Source: Roseivirga echinicomitans
GTDB lineage: Bacteria; Bacteroidota; Bacteroidia; Cytophagales; Cyclobacteriaceae
Assembly: GCF_001592935.1 (NCBI RefSeq)
Contig: NZ_LRDB01000051.1
Span: 62,001 to 126,000 of the forward strand
Direction of reading: 5' to 3'
Length of the DNA stretch: 64,000 nt
Shown: piece by piece, positions 9,359 to 18,367 of the stretch
How the letters are laid out: every line of letters begins with the position of its first letter
How positions within the stretch are numbered: the first letter of the stretch is position 1
Notes under the pieces: generated by a model
Seen by the model: the letters and a program-made list of their open reading frames with translations, nothing else
Databases searched by the model: none
What the model was told of the DNA's origin: nothing
Program-made: the position numbers and the translations under genes

Positions 9359-9394
9359 ACTAGACCAGAAGGCATTTTATCCAACTGGTCTAGT
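9359..9394. other. stem-loop between convergent genes, possibly a weak bidirectional terminator
   Basis: Ten-base arms (actagaccag at 9359-9368, ctggtctagt at 9385-9394) pair perfectly around a 16-nt loop. It lies between the ends of the LytTR gene and the convergent lipoprotein gene. Neither side has a clear T-run, so a terminator role is only suggested by its position. Confidence 0.4.
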
Positions 9395-9415
9395 ATCATG
9401 TTATAAAAATAACTT

Positions 9416-10177
9416 CTATTGTGCTTTTGTAATTTCTCCTGTGAGCATGTTAAGCACATAAGTTCCTCCATCCGTAAATATCACTTCGGTGGCTTCTGGG
9501 TCAGAGAAATTAATGGTTCCTTGAAATACCTGACCGTCAGAATCTATTTGCCTCCATGCTAACTCAAACTGTGAGGTACCACCGATCAAATAGCCTGTTT
9601 CTTTTTCAATTTTCAGGTCTGTAAAATATAAGTCAGTTGTAATGAAGGCAGAAGGCAACTCATCGGTCGTTAAATCTCTGTCTGAGTTTTGCTTATAAAT
9701 CCCACTCAGCATGTATGAAGGTTCCGAATTGTCAATATCAGAAACCGTCCAGATCCCGGATATGTCCGAGTCAACGTATGAACTGGCAGTGGATAGTTGT
9801 TGTTCTGCTAGGAATGAGTAAGTCACAGACCCTCCAGGCACATCACAAGAGTAGGTATAGCTTTCATCAAAGGCGTAATTGTAAGTTACGGTTCCATCCA
9901 ACGAAGTTTTCTTAATGATTTCTGAGTCTTGTGATTGACTTCCACATGTCATGTTATCTGCTACGACTTCACTGACATGAATGGCATTTGCAGAAAAGCC
10001 ATAGGTGTTTACAGATAAAACCACAGCTACGAATTCAGCAGCATCTCCCTCATCAATGACGAATACCACTGGTTCATCTGCATCATCGCTACTGCAGGAG
10101 GTGAAAAAAATGATACCGGCAATGAGTGCCATAATTGCTGATTTTAATGTCAATTTACTTGTTATTGATTTTTTCAT
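9416..10177 (-). CDS. secreted lipoprotein of unknown function
   Basis: I place the start at 10177, where MKKSITSKLT begins a lipoprotein signal with Cys28 (FFTSCSSDD). The frame is open 30 codons further upstream, but that part would run through the divergent promoter region. The 253-residue product has an acidic start and two Cys residues in the mature part that may form a disulfide (DNMTCGSQ and YTYSCDVPGG). It also has a GIWTVSDIDNS segment that recalls lipocalin-like or DUF-type Bacteroidota lipoproteins. I do not recognise the family. It is transcribed away from the decayed kinase copy, just as the efflux operon is from the intact kinase, so it may once have been the target of that sensor. 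Confidence 0.8.
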   Translation of the reverse strand: MKKSITSKLTLKSAIMALIAGIIFFTSCSSDDADEPVVFVIDEGDAAEFVAVVLSVNTYGFSANAIHVSEVVADNMTCGSQSQDSEIIKKTSLDGTVTYNYAFDESYTYSCDVPGGSVTYSFLAEQQLSTASSYVDSDISGIWTVSDIDNSEPSYMLSGIYKQNSDRDLTTDELPSAFITTDLYFTDLKIEKETGYLIGGTSQFELAWRQIDSDGQVFQGTINFSDPEATEVIFTDGGTYVLNMLTGEITKAQ

Positions 10178-10258
10178 GTTTTGATAATTTTTATTTCGAT
10201 GCGAAAGTATTGCGGCCACCAAAGAGCATGAAAATTGATTTACCAAGTGCACATATAA
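10178..10258. promoter_or_regulatory. duplicated divergent control region
   Basis: This 81-nt region is the same length as 7287-7367 and matches it at about 56 of 81 positions, with conserved gatgcgaaa-tatt-cggc and agcatgaaaa blocks. The inverted repeat seen at 7311-7323 is broken here by two changes. It drives the lipoprotein gene on the minus strand and faces the kinase remnant on the plus strand. Confidence 0.5.
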
Positions 10259-10624
10259 TTGAATCAAATCACTATTATAATCAACAAGGCTTTTCGATTA
10301 ATGAGGCGAGCCTTTCATGTATCTAAATCATCGTTTCATTCATTTGACAATGACTTCATAAAAACTGAGCATAAAGATTGGCCATGGACGAGGCCTTATT
10401 ATCGAAAGTTGAGCTTATTGATGGTTGTCAAAATTATTCACTTTGTCCTAGAGTTTTATGCTCATACGATTACTACTAAGGTGTTGGAATCAAGTCAGTC
10501 CGTGAAAGTTACATTCTCAAATAAGTTAGGATTAAGGATGCTGCTAGGAATGATTTCATGGTCAGCTAAGAAAAGCGTGTATGTTTATTTTTTCAATTCT
10601 AGCAAGATGACATTCTCCACATGA
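10259..10624 (+). pseudogene. decayed duplicate of the LytS-type kinase gene (N-terminal remnant)
   Basis: The 121-codon frame matches the intact kinase at its start: SKSSFHSFDND is shared, and about 24 of the first 38 residues are identical. A 30-nt DNA block at 10325-10354 matches 7434-7463 at 29 positions. After residue 38 most of the first membrane segments are deleted. Similarity resumes around FYAHTITTKVLESSQ (FIIGIYAHTIMAEVLGLSQ in the parent) and ends before any His-box or ATPase domain. The ATG of the parent is TTG here. The last 40 bases overlap rlmD from the other strand. I read it as a nonfunctional relic, though a short membrane peptide cannot be ruled out. Confidence 0.75.
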
Positions 10625-12009
10625 TGCGTCTGAGGAAACATATCTACTGGCTGCACTTTTTTGACGCTATATTTTGCATTGAGTAAAGCCAGGTCTCGCG
10701 CTTGTGTGGCGGGGTTACAGCTTACATAGACTATTTTTGCAGCTTCAATTTTAAGCAGCATTCCAATTACATCTTCATGCATTCCAGCGCGTGGAGGGTC
10801 GGTAATGATCACATCAGGCCTGTCATGATTGGACATAAAGTCGTCATTTAGTAATTCTCTCATGTCGCCTGCGTAGAACTCGGTGTTCGTTACACCATTG
10901 ATTTCTGAGTTCAATTTGGCGTCTTCAATGGCCGCTTCCACATATTCTAAACCAATCACTTTTTTCGCATCCTTCGCTATAAAGTTGGCAATGGTGCCCG
11001 TGCCGGTGTATAAATCATAGACAACTTCGTCACCTTTTAAATCAGCATAGTCTCTCGCGATTTTGTAGAGCTCATAAGCCTGAGAGGCGTTGGTTTGGTA
11101 AAACGATTTTGGTCCAACCCTAAATCTTACATCTTCCATGGCTTCGGTAATGTGTGCTTCACCATAATAAAGCATTACTTCCAAATCATGGAAAGTTTCG
11201 TTGCCCTTGTCATTGATTACATATTGTAGGGAATGAATATGTGGGAAGGCGGTTTTGATGTGCTCCATCAGTCCCATGTTCTTTTCATGCTCCATGGCAA
11301 ACTGAACGATGACCATCCACTGATCTAACGATGAATTTCTGATGATCAGGTTTCTGAGGTTTCCAGTTCTTCTTTTTAAATCGAAGAAAGGCAAGTCGTT
11401 TTCAAGGCAATATTTTCTTACCAAAAGTCGAATTTCATTAGAAGGATCAGGCTGGTGATAACAAGTTTCAATGTCCAATATTTTATCAAAACTGCCCGGA
11501 ACGTGGAAGCCCAAAGCTCTTCGGTCTGCATCTTCTCCAGTAGCAATTTCTTCTTTTGTAAGCCATTTCCAGTTCGAAAAGGTGTACTCCAGCTTGTTTC
11601 GATAATACTTGATTTTTGAAGAGCCTAAAATGGGACTGATTTCAGGCAAAGGAATTTTACCAATGCGCTCTAAATTATCAATCACCTGCTGGTGCTTGTA
11701 TTTTAGTTGAATGTCATACGGAATGTGCTGCCATTTGCAGCCACCACAAACGCCAAAGTGCTTGCAGAAAGGTTCTACTCTATCTTTTGAATATTCATGA
11801 AAAGTAAGGGGCTTACCTTCCATAAAGTTCTTTTTCTTTCTGGTCACGAGTACATCTACCACATCACCGGGCGCAACGCCTTCTACAAAAAGCACTTCAT
11901 CGTTTACACGGGCAATGCACTTTCCTTCTGCCGCAATGCCTTCGATTCTAACTTGTTCTAGTACTTTTCTTTTCCCCCTGAATTTTGCCATGCGCGAAGA
12001 TAATTTCAT
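10585..12009 (-). CDS. rlmD: 23S rRNA (uracil-5-)-methyltransferase, RumA/RlmD family
   Basis: This 474-residue enzyme transfers a methyl group from S-adenosylmethionine to a uridine of 23S rRNA. A TRAM domain opens the protein (about 15-75). A 4Fe-4S site follows (CKHFGVCGGCKWQH plus a later Cys in ETCYHQ). The methyltransferase core has the SAM loop VYDLYTGTGTIANFIA, ITDPPRAGMH and the catalytic Cys in YVSCNPATQARDL. A second in-frame ATG at 11991 (MAKFRGKRK) is an equally good start. The exact uridine (RlmC, RlmD or RlmCD type) cannot be told from sequence alone. The gene stands by itself, convergent with the kinase relic, which it overlaps by 40 nt. Confidence 0.9.
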   Translation of the reverse strand: MKLSSRMAKFRGKRKVLEQVRIEGIAAEGKCIARVNDEVLFVEGVAPGDVVDVLVTRKKKNFMEGKPLTFHEYSKDRVEPFCKHFGVCGGCKWQHIPYDIQLKYKHQQVIDNLERIGKIPLPEISPILGSSKIKYYRNKLEYTFSNWKWLTKEEIATGEDADRRALGFHVPGSFDKILDIETCYHQPDPSNEIRLLVRKYCLENDLPFFDLKRRTGNLRNLIIRNSSLDQWMVIVQFAMEHEKNMGLMEHIKTAFPHIHSLQYVINDKGNETFHDLEVMLYYGEAHITEAMEDVRFRVGPKSFYQTNASQAYELYKIARDYADLKGDEVVYDLYTGTGTIANFIAKDAKKVIGLEYVEAAIEDAKLNSEINGVTNTEFYAGDMRELLNDDFMSNHDRPDVIITDPPRAGMHEDVIGMLLKIEAAKIVYVSCNPATQARDLALLNAKYSVKKVQPVDMFPQTHHVENVILLELKK

Positions 12010-12142
12010 TCTGTGAAACTCTGCTTACTCTGCCTAAATTTTGATTGGTTTAACGATCATTCTCACCTCTAATATTATCAATCCATAATTTCTGTTGCAT
12101 GAACAATTTATAAGCAAGTCTTTCTGTCTTAACGAAATGCGC

Positions 12143-12150
12143 TACCTTTG
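12143..12150 (+). promoter_or_regulatory. -7 promoter box (TACCTTTG) of the SulP gene
   Basis: The box fits the Bacteroidota TAnnTTTG consensus and lies 22 nt before the ATG at 12173. It falls inside the open frame that extends to 12095, which supports the downstream start. Confidence 0.6.
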
Positions 12151-12172
12151 CAGCCCTATTAGAAAAACGATT

Positions 12173-13765
12173 ATGAATTTTAGAGAGACCTTCTCAATTG
12201 TTGATAAAAACAGAGTCAGCGCCAAAAGCGATATTTTTTCAGGCTTAACAGTGGCTTTGGCCCTTGTGCCAGAAGCAGTTGCATTTTCTTTTGTAGCCGG
12301 AATTTCCCCAATAGTTGGGCTTTATGGCGCCTTTATGATGGGGCTTATCACCTCCATTTTTGGCGGAAGACCCGGAATGATTTCAGGCGCTACTGGTGCT
12401 TTGGCCGTAGTGATGGTTTCTTTGGTAGCAGAAGGTGAACTTATGGGAGATGGGCAAGGTCTTCAATTCTTGTTCGCTACTTTGATCCTGACGGGCATTA
12501 TTCAAATGTCTGCTGGCTTTCTAAAGCTGGGCAAGTTCATCAGAATGGTACCTCATTCGGTAATGATGGGTTTCGTAAACGGCTTGGCAATTGTGATTTT
12601 CATGTCGCAATTGGGCATGTTCAAAATTGGTGGAGAATGGCTTACAGGTTCTTCTTTACTTATTATGCTTGGCCTGACGCTATTGACCATGGCCATCATG
12701 GTATTCCTTCCCAAAATCAATAAAAATATTCCAGGGGCACTAGTGGCCATTGTGGTGGTTTCACTGATTGTGATTTTTGGAGGAGTAGAAACAGAAACGG
12801 TGAAAAGCTTTATTCAAGCTGGTGGAGGCGATGGTATTAAAGCTGGACTTCCTTCTTTTAATGTGCCGGTAATCGACCTAAACTGGGACACGCTAGCGTT
12901 TATTTTACCCTACGCGATCATCTTAGCTGCTATTGGTTTGATTGAGTCCTTGATGACGCTTAACCTTTTGGATGAACTGACTGAAACCCGTGGAAGCGGA
13001 AACCGTGAATCGGTAGCTCAAGGTTTGGGCAACTTAGTCAATGGATTCTTTGGTGGAATGGGCGGTTGCGCCATGATCGGTCAAAGTATTATCAATGTAA
13101 AATCTGGCGGCAGAGGTCGTCTTTCAGGTGTTGTAGCCGCATTGGCTTTGTTAGGCTTTATCCTTTTTGCTTCCGAATACATTGAAATGGTGCCTATCGC
13201 AGCATTGGTAGGCGTAATGTTTATGGTGGTCATTGGCACATTTGCTTGGTCTACTTTTAAGGTATGGAACAAAGTGCCAAAGGCCGATGTCATCGTAATT
13301 CTATTGGTGACAGTGCTTACCGTAATTTTCGATTTGGCCATTGCCGTATTTGCTGGGGTAATCATCTCAGCATTGGTGTTTGCATGGCAAAATGCACTGC
13401 GTATTCGTGCTAGAAAAACAACGGATGAGCATGGCATTAAGCACTATGAAATTTACGGACCATTGTTCTTTGGCTCTATCAGCCTTTTCAATAGTAAATT
13501 CGATATCAAAGAAGACCCGAATGAAGTCGTAATTGATTTTGCTGAATCAAGAATTGTGGACCAATCTGCAATTGAGGCCATTAATAAACTAGCAGAAAGG
13601 TATCAGAAAGAAGGAAAAACCATCCACTTGCGTCACTTAAGTAAAGATTGCTTAGCGCTGATCAAACGTGCCGAAGAAATTTGCGATGTCAATGTGGTGG
13701 AAGATCCAGATTACTTTGTAGCGATTGATAATTTCAATAAATACAAGGCAAAGCTGGCCAATTAA
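12173..13765 (+). CDS. SulP-family anion permease with STAS domain
   Basis: From the ATG at 12173 the product is 530 residues. It has the SulP signature near the start (DIFSGLTVALALVPEAVAFSFVAG), about 12 membrane segments, the inner motif GGMGGCAMIGQSIINVKSGGRGRLSGV and a C-terminal STAS domain (about 420-510, VVIDFAESRIVDQSAIEAINKL). SulP proteins move sulfate, bicarbonate, nitrate or similar anions across the inner membrane; the substrate here is not evident. An upstream extension to 12095 is in frame but precedes the promoter box. The next gene, an SDR, starts 39 nt downstream and may be cotranscribed. Confidence 0.92.
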   Translation: MNFRETFSIVDKNRVSAKSDIFSGLTVALALVPEAVAFSFVAGISPIVGLYGAFMMGLITSIFGGRPGMISGATGALAVVMVSLVAEGELMGDGQGLQFLFATLILTGIIQMSAGFLKLGKFIRMVPHSVMMGFVNGLAIVIFMSQLGMFKIGGEWLTGSSLLIMLGLTLLTMAIMVFLPKINKNIPGALVAIVVVSLIVIFGGVETETVKSFIQAGGGDGIKAGLPSFNVPVIDLNWDTLAFILPYAIILAAIGLIESLMTLNLLDELTETRGSGNRESVAQGLGNLVNGFFGGMGGCAMIGQSIINVKSGGRGRLSGVVAALALLGFILFASEYIEMVPIAALVGVMFMVVIGTFAWSTFKVWNKVPKADVIVILLVTVLTVIFDLAIAVFAGVIISALVFAWQNALRIRARKTTDEHGIKHYEIYGPLFFGSISLFNSKFDIKEDPNEVVIDFAESRIVDQSAIEAINKLAERYQKEGKTIHLRHLSKDCLALIKRAEEICDVNVVEDPDYFVAIDNFNKYKAKLAN

Positions 13766-13804
13766 TGACGGTATAATTGATCGGTATTTTTTAACTTTCG
13801 ATTC

Positions 13805-14614
13805 ATGAAAAACAAAGTTGTCATCATCACAGGAGCTTCTTCGGGTATAGGAAAAGCATTGGCCTTAGAGTTTGCTAAACTGGGAGCGCATATTGTCATT
13901 ACGGGTAGGAATGAAGCGCGCCTCAATGAAGTGGCTGAAATTCTGGATGGCATGAACACCCGAAATCTTTGTCTGCAACTGGATGTAGCCAAAGAAAAGG
14001 ACAATGAAATTCTCGTTAAGGAAACCGTAAGAACCTTTGGTAAAATTGATATCCTGATCAATAATGCGGGTATTTCTATGCGAGCGCTTTTTGAAGAAAT
14101 CGAAATGGATGTGTTTAAAAAAGTGATGGACATTAACTTTTACGGAACCCTTTACGCCACCAAATACTGTCTTCCCGAAATTCTAAAAACGAAAGGCTCC
14201 ATTGTTGGCGTTTCGTCAATCAATGGTTACCGAGGTACACCAGCACGAACGGCTTACACTGCTTCAAAATACGCGATGAATGGCTTTATGGAGTCATTGC
14301 GTACGGAAGTAATGCACAGAGGTGTTCATGTACTCGTGGCTTGCCCTGGCTTTACTGGAACGAATATCAGAAATGCCGCACTAACCGCAGACGGTACTTC
14401 CCAAGGAGAATCGCCACGTGATGAAGGAAAGATGATGAGCCCAGAAGAAGTAGCCCAAGGCATTATCAAGGCCATTCAAAAAAGAAAGCGCGACATTGTA
14501 TTTACCAGCCAAGGTAAATTAGCCGTCTTCCTTAATAAATGGATGCCCGGCCGAATGGACAAAATCGTATTCAATGTTTTCGCGAAAGAACCCGACTCTC
14601 CCTTCGGGAAGTAG
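13805..14614 (+). CDS. short-chain dehydrogenase/reductase
   Basis: This 269-residue classical SDR has the Rossmann motif GASSGIGKAL at residues 10-19, NNAG, a catalytic Ser in GVSSINGY and the YxxxK pair in TAYTASKYAMNG. The C-terminal part after residue 190 carries a basic segment (KAIQKRKRDIVFTSQGKLAVFLNKW) as in DltE-like or DHRS7-like SDRs that lie at membranes. The substrate is unknown. It follows the SulP gene on the same strand and ends before a repeat-rich gap. Confidence 0.88.
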   Translation: MKNKVVIITGASSGIGKALALEFAKLGAHIVITGRNEARLNEVAEILDGMNTRNLCLQLDVAKEKDNEILVKETVRTFGKIDILINNAGISMRALFEEIEMDVFKKVMDINFYGTLYATKYCLPEILKTKGSIVGVSSINGYRGTPARTAYTASKYAMNGFMESLRTEVMHRGVHVLVACPGFTGTNIRNAALTADGTSQGESPRDEGKMMSPEEVAQGIIKAIQKRKRDIVFTSQGKLAVFLNKWMPGRMDKIVFNVFAKEPDSPFGK

Positions 14615-14778
14615 TTATTAGTGTATTGGTTATTAGGGAGGAGTGATCAGTAGGTCAGTAAATCAGGAAACAGGAAAAAGAATAGTGAAGTTGGGAACTC
14701 AAATTGCTGGAAAAAACTCAGCCTTAACTGATCCCTGATCCCCCTCTTAACCAATAACCCTTAACTAATCGACACCCA
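14615..14778. repeat. degenerate intergenic repeat with inverted halves (copy 1)
   Basis: The segment 14633-14662 matches 17521-17550 at 29 of 30 positions. The right half (aactgatccctgatcccc, ttaaccaataaccc) is an imperfect complement of the left half (ggttattagggag, agtgatcagt), so the whole gap could form a long imperfect hairpin. It may act as a terminator between the convergent SDR and MG2-protein genes. Confidence 0.65.
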
Positions 14779-17424
14779 TTACCTATCTTCTTTCACTTTG
14801 TAGATGAAATTACCTGCACCAACTCTACCATATACATCGACTCCCTCTATACTGATTTGCATGCTATTTGGCCTGTCGGCATTGTAGAATTCTATAGTTA
14901 CCTTTCCTTCTTCGTCTGTTTGTACAGAAGCTTGCCAAAAAATAGTTTCGCGCAAGTCGGGCACTGGGCTTTTCGTTTTTTCTGGGGTATCATAAATAGG
15001 AGAGTAAAACTCTCGATCGTAATTAGTGTAGAGCGTTAGAAATCTGTGTTTTCTAAAAACAGGCTTATAAATAATTTTATCGTCTTTGGTATTGATCCTG
15101 ACGATGGGCATGTCACCTCTTGGGTGGCTTTCTCTAACCGATATGGACTCGAGATTGGAAAAATCTATAGTCTCAAATGTTTTTTTGATTTGAAGATCCA
15201 TTGGGCTTGGTCTTGCCTTTTTGATATATGGAATCTCATAACAATTTAAAAATACTCTAAACGGAGAAAAAACACCTAAAGGCTTAAATGTTGATAACAG
15301 TGCATCCTCACCCAGAGTTGTATAAGAACGCTTCCCTTGAAACATAACATCTCCATACCCTTTTACTTTATCACTTACCTGCATTATCCATCCCGATATT
15401 TCGCCCGTGGTCATATCAATTTCATCAGCCATTTTAGTGACCCAGGGTTCTTGAAAATGATAGTCTCTGAGCTCACATTCAGAGTCTTGTTGCCTGTTGC
15501 CAATAACTACTACAGAGTTGAGCATAAGTATGCTGTTGAACCTGTCTTTTGGAAGCTTATACTCTTTAAGAAAAAGCTCAATATTTCCATATGGGTGCTG
15601 CCAGGCAAATTTATCTGCTGTATTTTTAAATAGCGTCATAGCAGTCTTCGAGGCTGATTCGTCTAACATAACGCTGAATCTATCCTTCGGGCCTTCTGTG
15701 GGTGCGGTAATCAAAAAAGAATCTCCCTTATTTTTCAAGTAGAGAGAGGGTACTTGGAAAAGGCCTTCTTCATTTGTAGCTATTTTTAGTGGAGTGTAAC
15801 CCTTGAATGCAATAATCGACATTGGCTTGCCTATAGCCATTTTTCTCTTGCTATTATTATTGAGCACCGTGCCACTTATTCCTTCGGGGTCATTCAAAAT
15901 AGTGGGCACAAATCTTCTCCATCCGTGGGTGAGTGTCACAAGGTCTAGCGCTTTTTCGGCCCTAGGGTCATCGGTAAAGTAAAAGTTAGGCGTGGGCACG
16001 GTTCCCCGAAGTTCAGAAGTCAACAAGATATTGGCCATCAAGTTAGGCTGTCCATCCATTGTACCAAACGTTCGGTCCTTGTCGATAACAGCAATAGAGA
16101 AACTGGCCTTAACTGGCGTTCCGTCCTTGTCGCTTGCCACAATTGTTGCCTTCACCTTTTCCCTTGCAGAATAATCTTGTTGGTCAGTTTCTACCTTAAA
16201 GTTCAAATCTACTCTGCTACCAGTAAATACCAGTCTCTCTGCCAATGGCTCACCTTGGTCAGAATAAATGGTAACCCTCGCTAGCCCCGGAGAAAGGGAC
16301 TCGGTTGGTAGTTCGAAAAACTGCCTTGCCAAAAGCACTACCTTTTTACTCGCAGATACATTGTCAAACTGGCTTAGTTCAACACTGACTGAGGAACCCA
16401 CCATAGCCGGAGAGGGAAGAATTTTAAGCATATGACCAATGCCTTCCTTTCTGGAAAGTGATATAGCAATTCCTTCAGGTTTAGGCATGGGTAAAGTATA
16501 TAGCGTATCAGGCAACCCAATCACTTTTACTGCATAATCTTGAAGGCTGGGGGTAATAGTAAAACTGCCCATGCCCTGATAAAAAGAAGCAATGGAATCC
16601 ATAAATCTACCTTCGCCATCGAGCAAAAGCCCTTTGAAACTAAAGGCTGAGCCATCAGAAGTACTTGCTTTAAAGGCTACCTTATTGTCTTGGCCTAGAA
16701 TCATTTCTCCCCCTTCGGGAAAGAATTGCAAGTCTACTTTAGGTTGCTCTGCCTCAATGGGTAAGGTGTACTGAATATCCCGATCACCACTGCCTTCATT
16801 ACTTTTTATATGCAGGTAAAGCTCTTTCCCCCAATCAAAATTCTTAATCGAAACACTTGATTTGCCATTTTCATCAGTTTTTTCTCTGCCTCGTTCTACC
16901 CGTTCTTTATCTGACCATAGTTCATAGGTAAAGTTGGTTTTGGGTAAGCGTTTTTCTCCAGAAGTAGTGTAAACATCAAAGGAAAATGCTTCGCCTCTTT
17001 TCTGTGGAATAATATTTTGATAAGCCCTGAGCTCAAATTCGTCTACCAGTGCCTCACGAACTAAAATCTCTTTGGAGAAAATCTGGTCGTTTGGACTGCC
17101 AATCATTTTTCCGCTGATGGCCAAAATATTGTATTTACCTTCTAGCTTTGGAGCGACAAAAAATCCTGAAGAAGTACCATCAAAAACAGGGATTGATCTG
17201 TCAATTATTTTTTCGCCAGCAGTAGAAAGCATAAAGAGCTTAAGTGAAATGCTTTGGTCAGAAGGCATATTGGAAGCATCAAAAACATAAGCCTTAAACC
17301 AAACAGTATCTTCAGGAGCATAAATAGATCTGTCAGTGGTCAGGTGAGTTTTTTCAATCACTTGGGCATTGGCGATAGGCACCAGTACAAACAAAAAAAA
17401 CAAAATCCTGAGTAAGTATGACAT
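14779..17424 (-). CDS. large exported MG2/alpha-2-macroglobulin-like surface protein
   Basis: This 881-residue protein begins with a signal peptide (about 1-20, ending PIANAQ). An MG2-type beta-sandwich follows (THLTTDRSIYAPEDTVWFKAYVFD), then several more immunoglobulin-like domains. Next come the TLTHGWRRFV motif, a carboxypeptidase-regulatory-like segment and a TonB-plug-like region (SILMLNSVVVIG ... ISGWIMQ) near 640-760. The C-terminus (TDEEGKVTIEFYNADRPNSMQISIEGVDVYGRVG) is another MG-type strand set. Proteins of this pattern are common in Bacteroidota and are often annotated as TonB-dependent-receptor-plug or MG2 proteins. Their role is unknown, with outer surface or periplasmic location likely. 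The gene is flanked by two copies of the same degenerate repeat. Confidence 0.82.
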   Translation of the reverse strand: MSYLLRILFFLFVLVPIANAQVIEKTHLTTDRSIYAPEDTVWFKAYVFDASNMPSDQSISLKLFMLSTAGEKIIDRSIPVFDGTSSGFFVAPKLEGKYNILAISGKMIGSPNDQIFSKEILVREALVDEFELRAYQNIIPQKRGEAFSFDVYTTSGEKRLPKTNFTYELWSDKERVERGREKTDENGKSSVSIKNFDWGKELYLHIKSNEGSGDRDIQYTLPIEAEQPKVDLQFFPEGGEMILGQDNKVAFKASTSDGSAFSFKGLLLDGEGRFMDSIASFYQGMGSFTITPSLQDYAVKVIGLPDTLYTLPMPKPEGIAISLSRKEGIGHMLKILPSPAMVGSSVSVELSQFDNVSASKKVVLLARQFFELPTESLSPGLARVTIYSDQGEPLAERLVFTGSRVDLNFKVETDQQDYSAREKVKATIVASDKDGTPVKASFSIAVIDKDRTFGTMDGQPNLMANILLTSELRGTVPTPNFYFTDDPRAEKALDLVTLTHGWRRFVPTILNDPEGISGTVLNNNSKRKMAIGKPMSIIAFKGYTPLKIATNEEGLFQVPSLYLKNKGDSFLITAPTEGPKDRFSVMLDESASKTAMTLFKNTADKFAWQHPYGNIELFLKEYKLPKDRFNSILMLNSVVVIGNRQQDSECELRDYHFQEPWVTKMADEIDMTTGEISGWIMQVSDKVKGYGDVMFQGKRSYTTLGEDALLSTFKPLGVFSPFRVFLNCYEIPYIKKARPSPMDLQIKKTFETIDFSNLESISVRESHPRGDMPIVRINTKDDKIIYKPVFRKHRFLTLYTNYDREFYSPIYDTPEKTKSPVPDLRETIFWQASVQTDEEGKVTIEFYNADRPNSMQISIEGVDVYGRVGAGNFIYKVKEDR

Positions 17425-17771
17425 CTAAGCAGATTAAGCAGGATAAAGTTAATAATTTTAATGATTTGGCTTTTTCACTTTGTAAGCGCTGATTTCTTCC
17501 TTACCCAGGGTGGGTAGTTGTTAGGGAGGAGTGATCAGTGGGTCAGTAAAATAGTTGATCAGGGAATCAGGAAATTAGTTAGGGGTTATAAGTAACTTTC
17601 CTTATAAAATTCGAGTTCTATATTTCCACAAATATTGAAGAACAAAAGTTAAGAAAACTGGTACAGGCTGGGAATCATTCAAACTCCTGACCCCTGATTC
17701 CCCGATTAACTGATTTCCTCTTTCCCAATAACTCTTTACCTCTTAACTAATCACCCCTTAACCAATAACTC
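17425..17771. repeat. repeat-rich gap with inverted halves (copy 2)
   Basis: This 347-nt gap contains no credible gene. The left part (17521-17550) repeats 14633-14662. It continues with gatcagggaatcagg-like words, and the right part (about 17685-17785) is their imperfect complement (ctgattccccgattaactgattt, ttaaccaataactcctaacccttaac). The right arm runs into the end of the DUF4924 gene. Confidence 0.65.
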
Positions 17772-18293
17772 CTAACCCTTAACTTTTATCGATAGATAAG
17801 AAAGTACATTCCCAAAATGATCAAGCTGCTCAAGTGTGTCGTCTAGAATTTCTTTTCCGTTCATTCTGGCAATCAGTAGACCCAAAATACCATTAAGGCA
17901 AGCTTGAATGGGGTCGTTAATTAAGCCATTGGACTCAACAATAGAAGCACGAATAGCAGGGCGGGCACGATTGAAAATTGCACGATAGTTTTCGTCATTT
18001 ACCTGGAGCTGTAAACTAAGGTCGGAAAGGCGTTTTACTTCCTCCTGAACAAAACTCAGGTGGCCTTCGCGCTCTAGTTCTTCTTCCTTCATTTGAGCAA
18101 TTATGACTTTGTACCACTCGGTCAATTCCGCTTTTCCTTCCGCATTTAAGCTTTCTTCGGGAATATTCTTTACCACATGGTTCTCAATCTTTTGAATATC
18201 GAACTCAAAATTTCGAACCAACATTTCGGTTTGGTACATGTAAACGATGTATTCCGATAGGTTCTGTCTCTTTTTCTTGTCTGCCAATAACAT
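17772..18293 (-). CDS. DUF4924 family protein
   Basis: The 173-residue, mostly helical cytoplasmic protein has no signal peptide. It matches my memory of the Bacteroidota-specific DUF4924 family: an opening KKRQNLSEYIVYMYQTEMLVR, a central EEELEREGHLSFVQEEVKRLSDL and RPAIRASIVESNG followed by CLNGILGLLIARM. Function is unknown. It is divergent from lepA, separated by 74 nt holding promoter boxes for both directions. Its own box lies only 4 nt before the ATG, suggesting a leaderless mRNA. Confidence 0.82.
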   Translation of the reverse strand: MLLADKKKRQNLSEYIVYMYQTEMLVRNFEFDIQKIENHVVKNIPEESLNAEGKAELTEWYKVIIAQMKEEELEREGHLSFVQEEVKRLSDLSLQLQVNDENYRAIFNRARPAIRASIVESNGLINDPIQACLNGILGLLIARMNGKEILDDTLEQLDHFGNVLSYLSIKVKG

Positions 18294-18297
18294 AGTG

Positions 18298-18305
18298 CAA
18301 AATTA
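18298..18305 (-). promoter_or_regulatory. -7 promoter box (TAATTTTG) of the DUF4924 gene
   Basis: Read on the minus strand this fits TAnnTTTG. Only CACT separates it from the ATG at 18293, so transcription probably begins at or very near the start codon. Confidence 0.5.
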
Positions 18306-18342
18306 ATGGTTATCCCCACAAAGCAAATGCATCATAATTTTC

Positions 18343-18350
18343 TATTTTTG
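18343..18350 (+). promoter_or_regulatory. -7 promoter box (TATTTTTG) of lepA
   Basis: It fits TAnnTTTG and lies 17 nt before the lepA ATG at 18368. No clear -33 box was found at the expected distance. Confidence 0.5.
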
Positions 18351-18367
18351 CACTTCTTTTAAAAACT

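Noticed and set aside
9359-9394. The stem-loop after the LytTR gene as a standard terminator
   Set aside because: No T-run follows on either strand, so it is listed only as a possible weak one.
12095-12172. Longer N-terminus of the SulP protein
   Set aside because: The extra 26 residues would begin upstream of a promoter box, and the family start fits the ATG at 12173.
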